Part shown: piece after piece, positions 61,361 through 64,000 of the stretch
How positions within the stretch are numbered: the stretch's first letter is position 1
Layout of the letters: every line of letters begins with the position of its first letter
From: Ascarosepion bandense
Lineage: Eukaryota > Mollusca > Cephalopoda > Sepiida > Sepiidae
Length of the DNA stretch: 64,000 nt
Reading direction: 5' to 3'
NCBI GenBank assembly: GCA_037127315.1
Contig: JBBBDQ010000231.1
Coordinates: forward strand, 798,501-862,500
The notes under the pieces: generated by a model
What the model saw: only the letters and a program-made list of their open reading frames with translations
Databases searched by the model: none
What the model was told of the DNA's origin: nothing
Position numbers and translations under genes: made by a program

Positions 61361-61702
61361 TGCTTTTGAATTTGTAGACGACATGCGACTTCAGTAACGG
61401 GATAGAAGATGATTTAATTCACTGTGTGGTGCCAGCATTGATTGAATCTAACTCACCGATTCTCAACCATAATGTCAATACTCATCTATTAACCACTGGA
61501 TTCTAGCTCTCTCCCCACCCCTTATATCCTTCCCTTTCCCTCCACCTATGTAACTGTTATCACACCTGCATTCTCATCTTTCTATTGCTCTTTTCTAACT
61601 GGTCTGTACTCCTCACTCTCTTCTAATTAATCTTTTTACAGTTATGTACCCCCCCCCGCACATCAGTGGCATTTGCCTTGCTCGGGGTGAAATGATAAAA
61701 AA
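61361..61702 (+). mobile_element. Jk-LINE 3' end, + strand
   Basis: The end of the ORF (CAATACTCATCTATTAACCA, CTGGATTCTAG, cf. VNTHLLTTEL stop) and the whole 3' UTR, colinear with the reverse of 9045-9250: CTCTCTCCCCACCCC, GTCTGTACTCCTCACTCTCT, CACATCAGTGGCATTTGCCT, CTCGGGGTGAAATGAT, A tail. Confidence 0.88.
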
Positions 61703-62159
61703 AAACAAAAAAAAAACGATCCTCTTATGTGTGACGCGAAAGTAGTAATGCTACAACGTTAGTATTTGAATAAATGAATAAGTATTAAACATTTCTTCGA
61801 ATAATTCTTTTCACTATAATTTCATCGTGTCATTTTAAATACTTTATTTTAATACTCATTATTCATTATTGTTCTGCACATTCGACTAAACATAGAAGAA
61901 ATCCCCCCCCCCAAAAAAAACACCATGCACTGGTGTCACACTAAATAAGCTGCACAGCTATTTGAATAGAAACATTGAAATAAAGTAAGTTTATATTTCT
62001 GTGTATATTTTATCAATCTATGATTTTATTTATTAATATATATATATATAATACAAATTTTCCCAGGTGTGCCGTCATATTTTCATTTGTTCCAAGGTGT
62101 GTCTCTGATAAAATGATTGAGAAACACTCATGTAAGCCATTTTTTCTACAACAGTCTAA
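61703..62159. other. AT-rich spacer
   Basis: No gene recognised. A short TA tract at about 62036-62050 and a C run near 61905. Confidence 0.5.
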
Positions 62160-62500
62160 AGACACATGGCTCAGTAGATATAGACGTTAGTTCCTGTGAA
62201 TTGACCCAAAGAGTTGTGAGTTCAATACCAGGTTACAGCAGTGGTGAACAAGTGACTTACAGGGTTAGAGGGAGATAACCCATGACTACCAGAAGATGCT
62301 CTACACAAGGGATGGAGATCATATACCCTAGTGATTGTAATAAATGGTTCAGTTCGAAATTCCTAGCTCCTGAAGAAGGTACGGATTGTACAACGACCAA
62401 AACGTCGTACAAATGACAACATGGCAAATGACAATAATCTGTATAATTAAGTACTGTAAATACTATCTCATTTCAGAAATATAGACAATTACAGTTTAAA
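62160..62500 (+). mobile_element. SINE-C, tRNA-derived
   Basis: ACATGGCTCAGTAGATATAG carries a perfect pol III A box (TGGCTCAGTAG) and GAGTTCAATACCAGG a perfect B box (GTTCAATAC). The body has TTAGAGGGAGATAACCCATG and GTTCAGTTCGAAATTCC, then CCTGAAGAAGGTACGG and CCAAAACGTCGTACAAATG. It ends at an AATAATAAT stretch near 62510. Homologous to the minus copy at 16115-16360. Confidence 0.75.
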
Positions 62501-62529
62501 AATTAATAATAATAATCAGCCGTTCGGGT

Positions 62530-63270
62530 GTAGTAAGAGATATTGTGCCAATTTCTACAGGAGACAGAAGATTGTCACTGAATTGAATTTTCTGAAGATC
62601 GTAGATGACATTTAAGCAAGAAGAAATTTGCACAAGAGAAAAGTGCGAGAGAAGAAACTATTAGAATGTACGGTTATGTCTATTATGTAATTTCAACAGT
62701 AAAATAAAGAGACCTAGTTGCCAATCTAGTCCTGCGCTTAAATTCGTTATGTTGAAGTACGAAAGAAGAAAGATCATCAGAACAATCGTTTTGAAAATAT
62801 TTACACTGCCGGCCATAATTATTAGGCAAACACAGTGTTTTAAAAATGTGATGTATTATTTTTTTTAGTATTTATTGCCAAGTGAATAATTGTAATGAAA
62901 TAGAATGTTTTTGTTAATTTTTCACAATAACATGTGCATTAAATGAATTTATAAATATTTAATAATTACCTCTATTGCAGTTTCATCAATGAGAGAACGA
63001 AGAAAATTTAAGGTGATTCTGACGAGTTCACCTTTGCTTTCTTGCCTTGTAAAATTTTGCAAAGTAATAATAACAAAAGAAATAGTCTATTTTCATTTGG
63101 TAATAAATACTAAAAATAGTATGAAATACATCATTTCTTTAAAAAAACAACTGAGATTGCCTAATAATTATGTCCGGTAGTGTATATAAAGTACACGATG
63201 AAGGAATGTTGGAAAATGAATGAAGCCGGGATGACAGTTCAGGATAGAAAATCCTGCAGATTCTTCAGAT
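62530..63270 (-). pseudogene. Old Jk-LINE relic split by a MITE
   Basis: Antisense marks: GAGACCTAGTTGCCAATCTA, AGATCATCAGAACAATCGTT left of the MITE; GAAGCCGGGATGACAGTTCA, ATCCTGCAGATTCTTCAG right of it. No frame left. Confidence 0.7.
62804..63182. mobile_element. Tc1/mariner-type MITE, 379 bp, TA duplication
   Basis: Left TIR CACTGCCGGCCATAATTATT, right TIR as its complement CACTACCGGACATAATTATT; TA at 62802-62803 and 63183-63184. The middle has ATAACATGTGCATTAAATGA and TTGCAGTTTCATCAATGAGA, shared with the copy at 7638-8480. No coding capacity. Confidence 0.95.
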
Positions 63271-64000
63271 TTTTTCAGGAATCTTAACATAGATATCAGA
63301 AGCACATGTAGCAACAATATCCGATTGAATATCGAATATTTTACTCAGGAAATTGCAAGATAGTATAGTGAAAAAAATTGACCAGCATGACACACGGAAC
63401 CAGTTCTCCTGGCCGCAGCTCAGGCAATTGATTTTATATAATCGTTCTAATTCATATCTGTGGACAAGAAGACGCAAGAAGAATAGCACTATCCACTCCG
63501 ATTGAAGGAAAAAAAAAATAACAATCTAAATGGTTCCCTGAAAAAGGGTTCTAAAAAATTATGAGAATTTCTCTCTCCAGCCATGAACTCCTTCCCATGA
63601 AGTCAAATTTTAATCATTAGTCCAGATTTTTTAAAGTAATTTTACTAGAGCATTTCTACACCCTGTATATTTATCATACTAAAAGAAAACGTTTTGTATC
63701 TGTTATAGTTTTTTATATTTCGGGTAGATGTACGTCGACCACCCTTTTCATCTCAGGGAAAAAAATCTGATTTTAAATCTACGCTGCCTTGCAGTAATAC
63801 TCAATAACGAAAAAAGCTATGGAAGGAAATCCATACAGAAAATCGGAATAAAGACCCAATCGAGGTTGAATGTCAATACTGACAAGTTTCCGGCGACTCC
63901 TGTTTCCTAGCCGTCCCAAATATAATGCCCTGTATTGCTTTATATCTTCTTGGTACTGTCGAGAAGGGGTTGGGGACATTAATCTACGCAACGCCCGGCC
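63271..64000. other. No recognisable gene
   Basis: AT-rich sequence to the window end. Frames of 60-74 codons overlap on both strands without domains. Confidence 0.5.

Overview
The window looks like repeat-packed intergenic DNA from an animal, most likely a mollusc and probably an octopod cephalopod. That assignment is inference: it rests on tRNA-derived SINEs, Penelope-like elements, Jockey/CR1-like and RTE-like LINEs, very long (TA)n and (CA)n tracts and low GC. I found no host protein-coding gene, no convincing host exon and no intact tRNA or rRNA gene. Almost every long reading frame is part of a retroelement, the antisense shadow of one, or microsatellite read-through.

Layout. 0-10 kb: RTE-like LINE relic, a SINE joined to a LINE tail, a twice-repeated tRNA-Leu-derived element, an unclassified dispersed repeat, a Tc1/mariner-type MITE holding a solo LTR, and a Jockey/CR1-like LINE whose C-terminal RT frame is still open (9239-10192). 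10.5-13 kb: a 110/113-bp satellite with a SINE inserted in it. 13-16.8 kb: 5S-tRNA composite SINEs, a 450-bp TA tract and other SINEs. 17.4-21 kb: two Penelope-like elements in opposite orientation. 21-26 kb: AT-rich DNA with a few SINE and Penelope fragments. 26-31 kb: mariner relic, tandem SINEs and a 52-bp minisatellite. 31-37 kb: a decayed Ty3/gypsy element on the minus strand (gag, protease, RT, RNase H, integrase) in which an integrase-core segment has become a 68-bp tandem array. 38-43 kb: nested LINE, SINE and LTR pieces. 43.7-45.3 kb: tRNA-headed, hammerhead-bearing monomers, two of them in tandem. 47-57.6 kb: RTE-like LINE copies and SINEs. 58-64 kb: a foldback MITE, a 2-kb Jockey/CR1-like LINE inserted in an older relative, and a second full MITE.

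The strongest theme is hammerhead-ribozyme-like sequence in unrelated repeats. The core CTGANGA, a stem II and GAAA occur in a tandem 358-360-bp repeat with a pol III-like head (44.68-45.27 kb), in a second tRNA-headed SINE (SINE-B), and at the 3' end of Penelope-like elements. Head-to-tail hammerhead monomers are the layout expected of an animal retrozyme-like element. The second theme is a composite SINE with a 5S rRNA-derived head followed by a tRNA-derived head, present in four copies. The third is a set of short perfect foldbacks inside repeats, which suggests template switching.

Family names used here (SINE-A, SINE-B, SINE-C, Jk-LINE, RTE-LINE, D-repeat) are local labels. Boundaries without target-site duplications are approximate to about 10-30 bases.
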